Below, piece by piece: positions 34,170-47,386 of a stretch of DNA of 64,000 nucleotides. The stretch lies in contig CM075344.1 of NCBI GenBank assembly GCA_037693485.1, positions 92,415,001 through 92,479,000 on the forward strand, read 5' to 3'. The notes below the pieces were generated by a model. It worked only from the letters and a program-made list of their open reading frames with translations. It was not told the origin of the DNA and made no database searches. The DNA comes from Kitagawia praeruptora (lineage: Eukaryota; Streptophyta; Magnoliopsida; Apiales; Apiaceae). Numbering within the stretch: position 1 is the first letter of the stretch; the number at the start of each line of letters is the position of its first letter. The position numbers were made by a program, and so were the translations under genes.

Positions 34170-34539
34170 TGTCTAATGGCGAGTTTACATACCAGAATAC
34201 CCACTCATTGTGTCCATAACAAAGGCGTATCCACTAACATATGGGTGAAGTCTGAAAATACCCATTTTTTAGCCTCGGCTGACAAAATAACAATTGGCGG
34301 GGGAGGTTGTACCAATTGGAAGACGCATTTACCAATCGGGTATAACCTGTTACGCATTAGAATATTGGGTAACATTAGAATATTTTATTTTCATACAAAA
34401 AATACGCAAAGGTGAGTTGGGTATCATCATTAAATATATTTTTTTTAATATTATCAGATCTAAGTACGCATTCATGAGTGGGGTAAAAGCTTTTAAGTGT
34501 AAATAAAAAAAGTGATACGCATATGCTATTCGGGTATAA

Positions 34540-34649
34540 GGTTTATTCGTCATTCTTCATATTTCTAAAATCCAAAATGGAAAAGTTGAACCCTAAAAGT
34601 TAACCGTTGAACCCCTAAGAAAATAAAAATAAATTTAAAAATATTATAC
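34540..34649 (+). repeat. 110-bp direct repeat, unit 1
   Basis: This pairs with 34796-34905. Shared words are GGTTTATTCGTCATT, CCAAAATGGAAAAGTTGAAC and GTTAACCGTTGAA, with roughly 85-90% identity by eye. Confidence 0.85.
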
Positions 34650-34689
34650 GGTTAAATTAAAAAAAATGGATCTTTTTAATGAGTCTGGC

Positions 34690-34742
34690 ATCCTGATTTT
34701 TAAAAAATCGGGGGCCAGTCCCGATTTTTTAAAAATCAGGAT
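34690..34742. repeat. Perfect 23-bp stem-loop between the two 110-bp repeats
   Basis: Arms 34690-34712 and 34720-34742 are exact reverse complements (left arm starts ATCCTGATTTTTAAAAAATC), with a 7-base loop GGCCAGT. It sits between the two direct repeats. Confidence 0.95.
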
Positions 34743-34795
34743 AAATTAGGGTTTTGGGTCTAGGGTTTAGAGTTGTAAACCCTAAGTTCGTATAC

Positions 34796-34905
34796 GGTTT
34801 ATTCGTCATTTTGAATATTTTTAAAACCCAAAATGGAAAAGTTGAACCCAAAAGGTTAACCGTTGAATCCCTAAACGAATACAAATAAATTTAAAAATAT
34901 TCTAC
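34796..34905 (+). repeat. 110-bp direct repeat, unit 2
   Basis: Second unit of the pair that starts at 34540; the spacing is 256 bp. Confidence 0.85.
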
Positions 34906-36013
34906 ACTTTTCACCTGAAGGATACGCATTTATTATTTAGGTAACAGCTAATATGCATTACTCAATGGGGTAGCTGATAATTGCAATGTATAAGATACGC
35001 AAAAACAAATTGGGTGTCCTGCAATATGCATGAGCTTCATGTGTATCATGAAGACGCATTTTACAACTGGGTCACAAAAATGGTATTATTAACACAGCAT
35101 TCCAAGAATTGTTTTTTTTGTTTTTTTCCTTTAAAAAAGCGTTATTTTTAACATTTTTTCCTAACATATCACTTACCCCAAACACGTAACAGATTTGTTT
35201 ACAATTCTCCATCTTTTAACACCTATTACAGTGGCGTAATATTACACCTAACATTCCGGATAGAGCGGTGTAGCCACTTACCACTCCAACCAAGGTGGCG
35301 TATGCTAAGTCCAACAAACAAGCAAGACGTACTTTAAAGAATCAGTTGATATATGTAAGATGTGGTGTATATAAGTTGGTGTATATTTTTTTGTCCCAAT
35401 ATCGAAACGCTGTGACATATTCCCTTTCTGTATTCAGCAGCAACCAACAATATAAGGAGAATGGTATCCAAAATTTTTATATAAGGTGAGGCAATGGACT
35501 TCAAAATCAATTGTTAGTTTCTTATTATTCTCATCAACAGTGGCATATCTTTATACACGCTTCGGCATATGGCGTATTAATTTTCTTTGTTGGTCATTCC
35601 TTGAAGTATCTACTTGATGTGCCGTGCATGTGAGCGTGTTTGGTGGATGCTATTTTTGCTAGGACGTGACTAACCATACGCCTCTGTGGATAACGTATTC
35701 AGTAGGTATTTTGGATACCACCTCGCATATGTGGACATTTAAGGCTGGAGCAGCTGCTGTAATGGGTATTACAGTCTTTCACCCTCGAAATAGAGGGGTG
35801 AGTGTCCAATCTTCAAAACTCAAAACTAAATTGGAAAATGTTAAAAGTACTAAAAATTATGAACAAAAATAAATATAAATATTTTTGGGTTAAAAAAACT
35901 TTTTATTTAAAAGGTTAAGAACTCGAAGTCTTACACCAATAATTTATAAATCATTGCAACAACGTTAAGTCCAAAATATGTACATCTACTTATTTCTAAA
36001 AAAAGAAACAAGT

Positions 36014-37894
36014 CTAATGATAAAGCTTATAAAGCATACTACTTGTAATGCATTTCTCAATCCAACGAATAAATCGAGTAGGGAACCCCATACGGTGCAT
36101 GATTTTGAACAGAAAACCCCAATTAAGGGTGTCAAAAGCTTTACGGATATCCAACTTTATTGCACATCTACTAGGACCTGAGGTATGGTAATCTTTAACA
36201 AGTGTTTGAGCTAGCATTATGTTGTCGCCAATACTACGCTTCGGGATGAACGCAGATTGGTTTATAGAAATCAGAGAGGGCATTAGGGCCTTCAATCTAG
36301 CTGCCAATAGTTTAGATATGCATTTATAGATAGTGTTACAGCAGGAGATAGGTCTGTAGTCCGACATGTTAACTGGGCAGTCAACTTTAGGAACTAAAGC
36401 AATAGCAGTAGAATTAATAATCCTAGGCAGCTCATTAGTTTGAAAGAAATAAATGATACCTCTGACCACATCTGCTCCTACTATACTCCAAGCTTCCAAG
36501 AAAAACTCACTGGTAAACCCATCTGGCCCGGGACTTCTGTTCTTTTCCATTGATTTAAAAACTTTGAGCACCTCACTAGGAGATACAGGCAATAATAAGT
36601 GATTTTGCTGTGATTCTATTAACATAGGAAGATCAACCAAGCTGTCTAATTCAGAAACAGTGGTGGAGGTCCCCAAAATAGATTTATAGTAGTCGACAGC
36701 CACTCTAGAGATGTCACTGTGAGATGTAAAGGTTTCCCCTTGGTCATTTACAATAGATAGGATTTTGTTAGAGTTCCACCGGCTCTTACAAGCATTAAAG
36801 AAGAATTTATTATTCCCGTCTCCTAGGTGGAGCCATTTGATACGAGACTTTTGACGAAGCAAAACCTCTTCCTGCTTTAAGCAACACTCCAGCTCCAAAC
36901 AGAGCTTAGATTCTTCAGAAAATTGCTCAGGAGAGGGTACTGAAGCCATAGTTGATTGAAATTGAAGCAGAGAATTCCTGGCTTCCAATACTTTGTCATG
37001 AATGTCACCACTCGATTTATTAAGATCAATAAGAGCTCTCTTCATATTTTTGAGCTTTTGAGTTAAGACATACCAGGGATCCCCTGAAACTATAATGCTC
37101 CATGCCTGTGAAACCGTACTAAGAAATGAAGGCGATTGAATAACATGATTAAATACTTGAAAAGGCTTCTTAATTTTCTCCCTGTAGCACCCTAAAGAAA
37201 AAGATGCTGGACTATAATCTGATAAACCCCGAGGAAGGAATAGAGCATGGGACATGGGGAAATTGCACATCCAAGAATCATTAATGAGAACTCTGTCTAA
37301 TTTCTTCAACAGAGGGTTGGTAATATTGTTATCCCACCATGAAAAGAACTTGCCTGAGTAGTTAAGATCCATCAATCCTGCACTAGAGAGAAATTGCTTG
37401 AAATCTGTCATGCCCAAGGTCCAAGACAAAGAGCCACCACTGATTTCATCCAACTTTAGGCAAACATTAAAGTCTCCAAGAACAACCCAGGCACCATTAT
37501 TGACTGCAATAGCACTCTTAAGAGCTAACAAACTGGACCAGAGAGGTTTACGCTCCACATAAGTATTATACGCATAGACAAAAGTGACAAAGAAATCCTC
37601 ATTGGCATCAATACGAGAAACAGAACAGGAGATAGATTGTGCAGAGCTAGCAATGAATCTAACCTTCCAAATGGTAGGGTCCCAACCTACCCATATACGA
37701 CCATTGTCATGATGTTCATAATTAAATTTCCAACTATAATTGGGAGACAAAAAATGAGCTGTAGAGTCTGCATGCTCTGATTTTACTCGAGTTTCTAATA
37801 GAGCAAAAAAACTCAGCTTATTATTTCTAATAAAATCCTTAATAAAGGATGTTTTATTGTTTAGACCTCTTACATTGTAAGAGCAAAAATCCAT
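36014..37894 (-). CDS. LINE ORF2: endonuclease and N-terminal half of reverse transcriptase
   Basis: An uninterrupted 626-codon ORF opens MDFCSYNVRGLNNK. The APE-type endonuclease covers about residues 1-230: ALLETRVKSE, WVGWDPTIW, VVLGDFNVCLKLDE, SWWDNN, KKLDRVLIN and GLSDYSPASF, the C-terminal SDH-like site. A linker with WLHLGDGNNKFFFNACKSR follows. Reverse transcriptase begins with RSPGPDGFTSEFF (about residue 455), ALVPKVDCPVNMSDYRPISC, NQSAFIPKRSIGDNIMLAQ and IKLDIRKAFDTLNW. It then stops soon after KCITSSML, before the GDPLSP and catalytic YADD motifs. So the ORF is open but reverse transcriptase is incomplete and the element cannot be autonomous. It is the same family as the LINE at 99-3990 (shared DFNVCLKL and VERKPLW/VERRPLW). 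Confidence 0.92.
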   Translation of the reverse strand: MDFCSYNVRGLNNKTSFIKDFIRNNKLSFFALLETRVKSEHADSTAHFLSPNYSWKFNYEHHDNGRIWVGWDPTIWKVRFIASSAQSISCSVSRIDANEDFFVTFVYAYNTYVERKPLWSSLLALKSAIAVNNGAWVVLGDFNVCLKLDEISGGSLSWTLGMTDFKQFLSSAGLMDLNYSGKFFSWWDNNITNPLLKKLDRVLINDSWMCNFPMSHALFLPRGLSDYSPASFSLGCYREKIKKPFQVFNHVIQSPSFLSTVSQAWSIIVSGDPWYVLTQKLKNMKRALIDLNKSSGDIHDKVLEARNSLLQFQSTMASVPSPEQFSEESKLCLELECCLKQEEVLLRQKSRIKWLHLGDGNNKFFFNACKSRWNSNKILSIVNDQGETFTSHSDISRVAVDYYKSILGTSTTVSELDSLVDLPMLIESQQNHLLLPVSPSEVLKVFKSMEKNRSPGPDGFTSEFFLEAWSIVGADVVRGIIYFFQTNELPRIINSTAIALVPKVDCPVNMSDYRPISCCNTIYKCISKLLAARLKALMPSLISINQSAFIPKRSIGDNIMLAQTLVKDYHTSGPSRCAIKLDIRKAFDTLNWGFLFKIMHRMGFPTRFIRWIEKCITSSMLYKLYH

Positions 37895-38229
37895 AAAAGA
37901 GATTAGAGGTTGGAAGAGGTACCTCCTCTTCCAAAGTTTTTCTGCTTCTTACCCCTCGAATTAGAAGGATTATTGACTGTGCTACTTGATTTCTTCCTGC
38001 CAACATGCTTTTTAGCAACTTCATCCACAACAATATTGCGAAAATTTACAGGAGGTGCAGGGGAAGCCGAGCTAGGAGACCCAAGAGAAGTTATATAAGG
38101 TGAACCCGTTTACGAATCACTTCAGTCCATTCCTCTTTGTCATTTTCATCTTCTTTGCACGTATCTACATTGTTGCCCGTGAGGTCTACAGGTTTAACCC
38201 CTGAACTCTCAGAGGATGTCTCCTTGTTG
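37895..38229 (-). pseudogene. C-terminal end of LINE ORF1
   Basis: Just upstream of ORF2 on the minus strand are fragments such as EEWTEVIRKR and basic runs KKHVGRKKSS and NSRGKKQKNFGRGG, fitting the tail of a plant LINE ORF1. A stop (about 38097) lies between them. ORF1 is cut at about 38229, where other sequence, probably an LTR, begins. Confidence 0.6.
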
Positions 38230-39524
<1,295 letters not shown>

Positions 39525-42500
39525 ATTGCCCTCTTGGAGACTCATGTCAAACAGGAATCGGCCGCTTTTTTTCTACGACTATTACAGGTCATTTCAAGTG
39601 GGTTGTTTTTAACTATGATTTCCATCATAACGGACGAATATGGCTTGGGTGGGACCCTAATATATAGATGGAAAGTGCAGATTTTAAAAGTGGATGCTCA
39701 ACAAATTTCTTGCTCTGTCTTAGGCATCGGTACTAATGACTCTTTCTTTGTGTCCTTTGTCTATGCTTTCAATACTTTAGTGGAAAGAAGACCTCTCTGG
39801 ACCAATCTCCTAGCGTTTCATAGATCTTATGTGGAGAGGAATTCTATTCCTTGGATTGCTATGGGGGACTTTAATGTTTGTTTAAAGTTAGAGGAGATGG
39901 AAGGAGGTTCTATTGATTTTTACAAAAGGAATTATGGAATCGAAGGATTTTCTGGATGAAGCAGGGGTCAAAAACCTTCATTTCTCTGGTCAATCACTCA
40001 CTTGGTGGGACAATAACAAGTCTAATCCTACTCAGAGGAAGCTGGATCGGGTGTTAGTTAATAGAATGGTTGAGCATGTTTTCTTCTTCTCGAGCTCACT
40101 TCTTACCTCGAGGTTTATCAGATCACAGTCCTGCTATGGTTTATCTGGCCAACTCAGTTTAAAGAATCTTCAAACCTTTCTAAGTATTTTAACGCTTAAT
40201 AACTGCTCCTGATTTTTGCGACACTGTTCGTGATGCTTGGAACTGTAACATCAGTGGTAATCCCTGGTTTGTCTTGACGTCTAAACTCAGGTGAATGAAA
40301 GTGGGTCTAAAGAATATGAACTTGCGTATTGGAGATGTGCACATTAAAGTTCGAGAAGCTCATAACATGCTTGCTGATTTTCAAGATTATCTTCCCGTGT
40401 TCCTTCGTCTGAGCAATTCGAAGATGAAGGAAAGCTCAGTCTTAATTTGGCACACTGTCTAAAACGGGACGAAATGTTCCTAAAACATAAGTCCATAATT
40501 AATTGGCTTAAATTGGAAGATCACAATAACAGATATTTCTATAATTCTTGTAAAAGCAGATGGAATGTGAATAACTCTTTGCTTTGGAAGATGATCTGGG
40601 AAACACTTTCACTTCTCACAAGGATATCTCGAATATAGCGGTGAATTATTTTGAATCCATTTTGGGCACCTCTATCCCAGTTTCTGCTATAGATCCAACA
40701 ATTATCTTGCCATGTATCAATGAAGAAGATCAGAATAATCTTTCGAAACCCTTCATTCATGAAGAAATAGCTGATGTTTTTAAGGGGATGGCTAGGAACA
40801 AAAGTCCTGGTCCCGATGGTTTTTCCGTTGAGTTTTTCACAGCTGCTTGGGGTCATGATGTAACCAATGCTATTATGTTCTTCTTTGATTCCTTGCACTT
40901 GCACAGGTGTGTAAGCTCAACTGCATAGCTCTAATTCCGAAATGTGAAGGTGCGTCTAATATCTCTTAATTTAGGCCATTTTCGTGTTGCAACACTCTTT
41001 ACAAAGGGATTTCTACATTGTTTTCTATGAGGCTCAAGAAGGTCTTGCCAAATCTTATATCTTTCAACCAAACATCCTTTGTTCCTAATAGAAGAAAAGG
41101 TGATAACATCATGTTAGCTCAAGCGATATGTCGAAATTATCATCGTAATGAGGGTTCTCTCAGGTGTGCCTTTAAGCTTGACATTCACAACTCACAAGGC
41201 ATTTGACTCCTTAAACTGGCAATTTCTGTTTGAAGCAAAGACAAGAATGAACTTTCCTCCTGTTTTCCTCAACTGGGTTCGAGTATGTATTACAAGTGCT
41301 ATGATCTCAATTAAGATAAATGGATCATTAGAAGGCTACTTTCCAAGCAAGGCTAGGTTGCGCCAAGGTGATCCTCTATCACCGTTTCTCTTTGTAGTTG
41401 GGATGGAAGTGTTATCAGCTTATCTCCGGCATACTATTGCTAATGACAATCATTTCTCTTTCCACTGGAGAACGAAGGAGCTAGCTCTGCCTCACTTAAT
41501 TGTTGCTGATGATTTGTTTATTTTCTATAAAGGTGATTCTCTTTCCATCTTAATTCTGTTGAATGCTATTGATAAGTTCTCAGATGTATCGAATTTGAAA
41601 CCCAACCCTTCTAAGAGTACGGGTTTTTTCTGCAATGTCTCTCGTGAAGTAATTGATGCCACTCTGTCTCTATCTGGGTTTCAACATGGATCTCTCCCTA
41701 TCAAATATCTAGGTTTGCCTCTGATTACTAGTAGACTGAAAGCCTCTGATTGCATTGATTTGATTCGTAAATTGAGTGCCCGTGTTGACAACTGGACTAC
41801 TAAATCGTTGAGATTTTCTAGCAGACTTACTCTTCTCAGATGTGTTATGTTCAGTATTCAAGGTTTTTGGGCTTCCTATCTGTTTCTTCCTATGGACGTT
41901 TTAAATACACTCTAGTCTTAGTTTGCAAGATTCTTATGGGGTGGTAGCATTGAAGCTAGGTGCCACCATAAAGTTTCCTGGAAAGATGTTTGTCTCCCGA
42001 AGCTTGAGGGAGGCCTGGGTGTTCGTGATTTATCTGAATGGAATAGAGCTGCAATCCTATATCAAGTTTGGAGACTGGCTAAACCTAATGCAGATTCGTT
42101 GTGGATTCTCTAGCTTCATCAATGTTTATTCAAAAATAAATTCATCTGGACTGCTTTTTAAACACCCTCTAGTCTTACTTTGCAAGATTCTTATGGGGTG
42201 GTAGCATTGAAGCTAGGTGCCACCATAAAGTTTCCTGGAAAGATGTTTGTCTCCCGAAGCTTGAGGGAAGCCTGGGTGTTCGTGATTTATCTGAATGGAA
42301 TAGAGCTACAATCCTATATCAAGTTTAGAGACTAGCTAAACCAAATGCAGATTCGTTGTGGATTCTCTGGCTTCATCAATGTTTATTCAAAAATAAATCC
42401 ATCTGGACTGCTTCTCTTCCTGCGAGAAGTCCATGGTGTGTAAAGGAAATTCTAAGATTAAGGTCTGAAGCTAAACATCATCTAACCTACTCGATTGGCA

Positions 42501-43416
42501 GGCACTCTAACTTGCTGATGTGGCATGACCCGTGGTATTGAAACGATTCTCTCATAACTCACCTTGGTCATGAGATTATCTCTATCACAGAATCTTTCTC
42601 TCTCGCTCCGATTCGCTCTTTTATTAGTAATGCTTCCTGGTCTCATGTACGATCAAATCATGTGTTGGCAATTGAACTGCGTCAACTACTTTCCTCAGTT
42701 GTTATTGGAAGCTCTAATAAAATTCTTTGGAATGGTAGTGTCAAGCCTCGTATATCAGATATCTGGCACTCTATTCGAAGAATAGGTTCACCACCTCTTT
42801 GGCTTCAAGCTGTTTAGAATCAAGTTGTAATTCAAAAATGTGCTTTCTTTTTCTGGCTTACCCTTAAGGGTCGTCTTCTCACGAAGGATAAGTTGCTTAG
42901 TTTGGTTTCAATATTGATCCTACTTGCACTCTTTGCTATAGCAATTTGGAAACAGCTAGGCACTTATTTTGGACTGTCCATATGCCTATTTAATTTTACG
43001 TAAATGTTTAGTGGCGACAACTCAATCTTGGCATGACTGGCTGGAGGGAAATTTCTTTCCAGGAAATGTTTTTTGTATTCAGAGGCAGCTAGGCTATTTG
43101 TATATCTCTGTGACTATTTATTCCGTTTGGAGGGCTGGTACTAGAAACAATATAGATAGGCTGATATTTCAAGTGAAATGCATGGTCAGAGAAAGGGTTT
43201 TTTCCATCAAAGCCTTTCATATGCAAATTCGGAGGGACCACACCTTTAGCAGTTATCTTTATTAATCTGTTTTCTTTGATTATTTGTAGTTTCTTGTTTC
43301 TGGTAATTTCCCTTTTTAGTTTGTGTTAGCTTTATGCTTAGTTGAGCTCGCGGGGTATGCCCCTAGATGATGTACCTTTTTTGGTTTAATCTAATTACTT
43401 ATTTATAAAAAAAATA
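39525..43416 (+). pseudogene. Decayed LINE, copy B
   Basis: Same as 99-3990, with the same frameshifts and the same 257-bp tandem duplication (41910-42423). Differences noticed: G to A at 41896 and T to C at 42531, the latter giving WHDPWY, the usual form of this motif, where copy A has WHDLWY. Confidence 0.88.
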
Positions 43417-44851
43417 TACCCTAATGTTGGTGCAACAAAATGTTTTAGAAATGGCTCGGACATTATAACGAAATTAAGCGGTAAAGCGAACAAGTGACGG
43501 ATTATGGATTAAACACTAACCAAAATAGAGGACCATGTAAGATCATCAAAGTGCAACATCTAAGAGCATCAATGTGAAAGCAAAATCAAAATGCTAAGTG
43601 GTTTAAGAGTGATGAGTGTGTGATGTGTTCATTTCTTAACCAAAGAACCAAGCTAATACGACAATGCTTGACATGTGTTTAAAGGATTAAAATGAAGTGT
43701 ATAAAACACACTTTGGCAAATAAAATCTCACACAAACACACCAACCATAAGTCAAACACAAGCTAGCAACCAACCAACCAAGAAACAAGGCCATTCGGCC
43801 ATTTCCTTTCTTTAAGGAAATTAAAATTCAAAACCCAACCTCCAAGCCTTCAAAAATTATGATCTATGGCTCATTAGAAAGATCTTGCATAGATTAAGGT
43901 ATGTTCCAAATTTCATAATCATCCATTGACTCTAGCTTGTTCAAAACCTTGAACAAAGAGGTAGGTGAGATAGTATGAATAGTAACTTATGTAGTGTTCT
44001 TGAATTTTTGTTGAAGTTTAAAGGTTTCCAAGGATCATCTGAGGCTTTTCCAAGGTTTTGAAGCAAGTGTTATGTTGTTAAAGCTTATGAAAGGTATGAA
44101 CACCCTTGACCTTCTTTGTTAGGGATTTATTTTTGGACTTTTTGTTGATTATGTATGTTTATAACACTTATGTTAAGTTAGTTGTATAAATGGAAGTGTT
44201 TTGGTGGATGGATGATGTAGATGTTGGTTTTGACTATGGTGGATGAGATATGAGTAAGATTGTGATGTTTAGTAGATGACGGAAGTGTATGAATTGGTTG
44301 ATGGTTAATTTGGTGTATTGTAAAATTGGAAATCGCTTAGTTTTGTTGTAAAGGCAAAATTTTGTTAACCATGTTTAGGCAAAAACTCCCGGACAGAAAC
44401 ACGTTTGTGAGACCAATCATTGGGCATGTAAGCGTAGAGCTTGTTTCTTCGTTTTGGTGTGAGAATCGTGTCGATCCAATTTACGGATTATGAGACATTC
44501 AAGTTTTAGTGAAAGCATGTCGGAAAACCAAACTGCGCATTTGCACCAACTTGGAGGCTATGATCGAACCACTTAAGAGCCATAATAAAATGTGAAATTT
44601 TGTGATAAAATACTAAGGACAGTTAATAAGGTTTGTGTGAAGGTTTCGTGTTAAAACGCTTAAGTTCTGATTATGAAAAAGCATAAGCCGAGGTTGCGCA
44701 ACTAAAGCCCTTAAGGAAATAACATTATTCATTGCATAACCCACTGCCATGTTCAGTAAAATCCGGAAAATAGGTCCTCTGTCCAAAGCAAAACCTTAAA
44801 TTGATTAAATTCTAGACATTCTCTAGATCGTGTATGCGAAAACGGTGCATC

Positions 44852-46380
44852 ATTTGAGTTAATGGTTATTGAATTACGATCGTTTTAGTGAAAGTAGTGT
44901 AAATAGTAAAACTCTGTAGTTGACTCGACTTTGAAAATACATTTCACCTATCAAGACTCATGTTTTCGAATCAAAACATTTATGATAAATATTACAAATA
45001 CCAAAGATGATTTTAAAAGTGGTTTTGTACTTAAATATGTTTCCAATGATTTACTAAAAATGTTGGAATGCGAGTCATGTAATAGTAATTCTCAGGAAAG
45101 TCAAATCTAGAGGTACTATTTTTACTGTCCATTTTGGCCAAGTTAAAAGAGGAATTTCGAGTCGACTAAAACACGGAACTTGTTAAGAGTTATCAAAGCA
45201 ACATAGTGGTGCAAAGAACGAGACTATAAATTATAACACCCCAGTCCCACATCGAGGAGATTTGCGGCCCAACATTTCTTAAAAAACAATTGAATCAGCG
45301 GCAGTTTACAAGGCAAAAGTACTAATACCAAGTGCACCCAACTAATCATGATCTTTTAGAGGCCTATAGTAGGCTTGTAGATTACCCAAGTCGGCTACAT
45401 TTGGGTCAATGTACTTTGGCTTACTTCAGATTCGTGATCGGGACTTGACCCGATTCTGGAAAAAAATCTCGAGATTTGACCCGGATTGTCACATATGGTG
45501 TCAAAGCCGACTCTCGAAAGCTTGATTCGTCAAGTTGTCGGATGTGGGCACACGAAGACTGGTGATATTATCCCACAATGGATAGAGGTCCGGAGGTGGG
45601 GACACGAAGCTAGCCGGTTATCCCACAATGGCTACAGAGGACTAATTGGGAACTATGGGATATCAGTTGTGGCCTGACGAGGACGCCAGGAATTAAAGTG
45701 GGGAAGTTTGTAACATCCCAGTCCGACATCGAGGAGATTTACAGCCAAACATTTCTTGGAAAACAATCGAATCGGCGTTAGCTTATAAGGCAAAAGTACT
45801 ATCGACCGTAGCTTATAAGGCAAAAGTACTACTACTAAGTGCACCATCAAATCATGATCTTTTGGGGGTCTGTGGTGGGCTTGTGGATTAGCCAAGTTGG
45901 TTGCATTTAGGCCAGTGTACTTTGGCTTACTTCGGATTCGTGATCGGAACTTGACCTGATTCTCGAAAAAAAAACTCGGAATTTGACTCAGGTTGTCATA
46001 ATTTGAGTTATCGGTTATTGAGTTATGAGCGTTTTATTGAAAGTAGCGCAAATAGTGCAACCCCGTAGTTGACTAGACTTTGAAAATGCATTTCACCTAT
46101 TTAAACTCATGTTTTCAAATCAAAACTTTTATGATAAATATCACAAATACCAAAGATGATTTTAAATGTGGTTTCGTATTTAAAAATGTTTTCAATGATT
46201 TATTAAAAATGTTGGAGTGCGAGTCGCGTAATAGTGATTCTATGGAAAGTCAACTCTAGCGGTACTATTTTGACCATCCGTTCGGGCTAAGTTAAGAGAG
46301 TAATTTCAAGTTGACTAAAACACGAAACATGTTAAGGATTATCAAGACAACATATTGGTGCAAAGAATGAGATTATAAAT
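44852..46380 (+). mobile_element. TRIM (45232-46000) with 380-bp flanking repeats, copy B
   Basis: Repeat units at 44852-45231 and 46001-46380, LTRs at 45232-45493 and 45709-46000. No difference from copy A was noticed. Confidence 0.85.
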
Positions 46381-46817
46381 GGATAGTAAGATGCATAGAA
46401 TGTCTTAAGTTAAGTGAACCCAAGAGGATGAAAGTCAGGTAAAAATGAAGTTTACTTAAAATGATCGGACTTTAATCAAATAACTAATTGAGGTAATGAT
46501 ATGTCTTGGTAAAGGTTCCAAGACTAGAGGAAAAACATCCAGTTAAAAGCTTGGATATCAGGCAAGTTTTCAAAACCTATATCTTTAAGTTGTTGTGCCT
46601 ATGTTGCTTTTGTTGTGATATAAATGTTTTCTTGAATTTTACGAACTGATTTATTTGCATAAATCTATCGTAGTTGTTGCGGTTTATATACTATATAATT
46701 ATAGTAGCTATAACTGATGTTTATAAAGAATCCAGGAATAGGGCGTATGATCGTATTTTCATATTGAGACCGGTAGTCGGAATTTAAATTGTCTAAAGAC
46801 TATCATAAAAATCCGGA

Positions 46818-47386
46818 CAGTGTTGTTTAAGGCACAATTTTCAAAAAAGCGCAAGACCTTAATTTGAAGCACGACTCGCGAAGCGCCGTTATCCGCGCGC
46901 TTTTTTACAAAAAAAAAATATCACAGATTTAACAAGAAATTAATAATAAACACAGTCTTAACAAATAAGAGATAGAGATGAAGATTGAGAGTATTAGTAA
47001 TTTAGTATATATATAAATATGTATGTATATATTGAGAAGTGAGAAGAAGACAGACTCGTAGACAGAGGCTAAGATATAGAGACGTTAAGGGACTGGTGGC
47101 TGGAGGCTGAAGGTGCTGGGGTTGTATAAAACACTTTAGGGTTTTTTTTCCTTTTATCCTTTTTAAGGGTATTCTTGTCTTTTACTGACATAAGCACCTT
47201 TTTGTGTTTTTTAGCACCTTTAGCGCCTTTAAGCGCCTTTTAGTGCCTCACGAGCGCCTTTGGAACGATTTCAAAATCGTTTTAAATCGCACATTTTTGA
47301 ATCGCACATCTTGCGCCTAATCGCGAAGCGCCATTAATCGCGAAGCGCCATTAATCGCGCAATTAATCGTGTCTTTAACAACATTG
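46818..47386. mobile_element. Non-autonomous hAT element, copy B, 569 bp
   Basis: Counterpart of 7392-7961, with ten instead of eleven A in the internal run. Confidence 0.85.

Larger units (their letters stand above)
34170..35880. repeat. Field of degenerate ACGCAT..GGGT and GTGGCGTA motifs
   Basis: ACGCA (or ATGCA) followed after about 8-12 bases by GGGT recurs at 34323, 34352, 34404, 34466, 34517, 34924, 34953, 34997, 35026 and 35054 (the 35026 case has GTGT). From 35230 to 35575 a second word, GTGGCGTA and variants (GCGGTGTA, GTGGTGTA, TGGCGTAT), takes over. Dense short degenerate motifs of this type are known from subterminal regions of CACTA and similar DNA transposons, but I cannot find matching ends. 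No convincing ORF is present. Confidence 0.5.
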
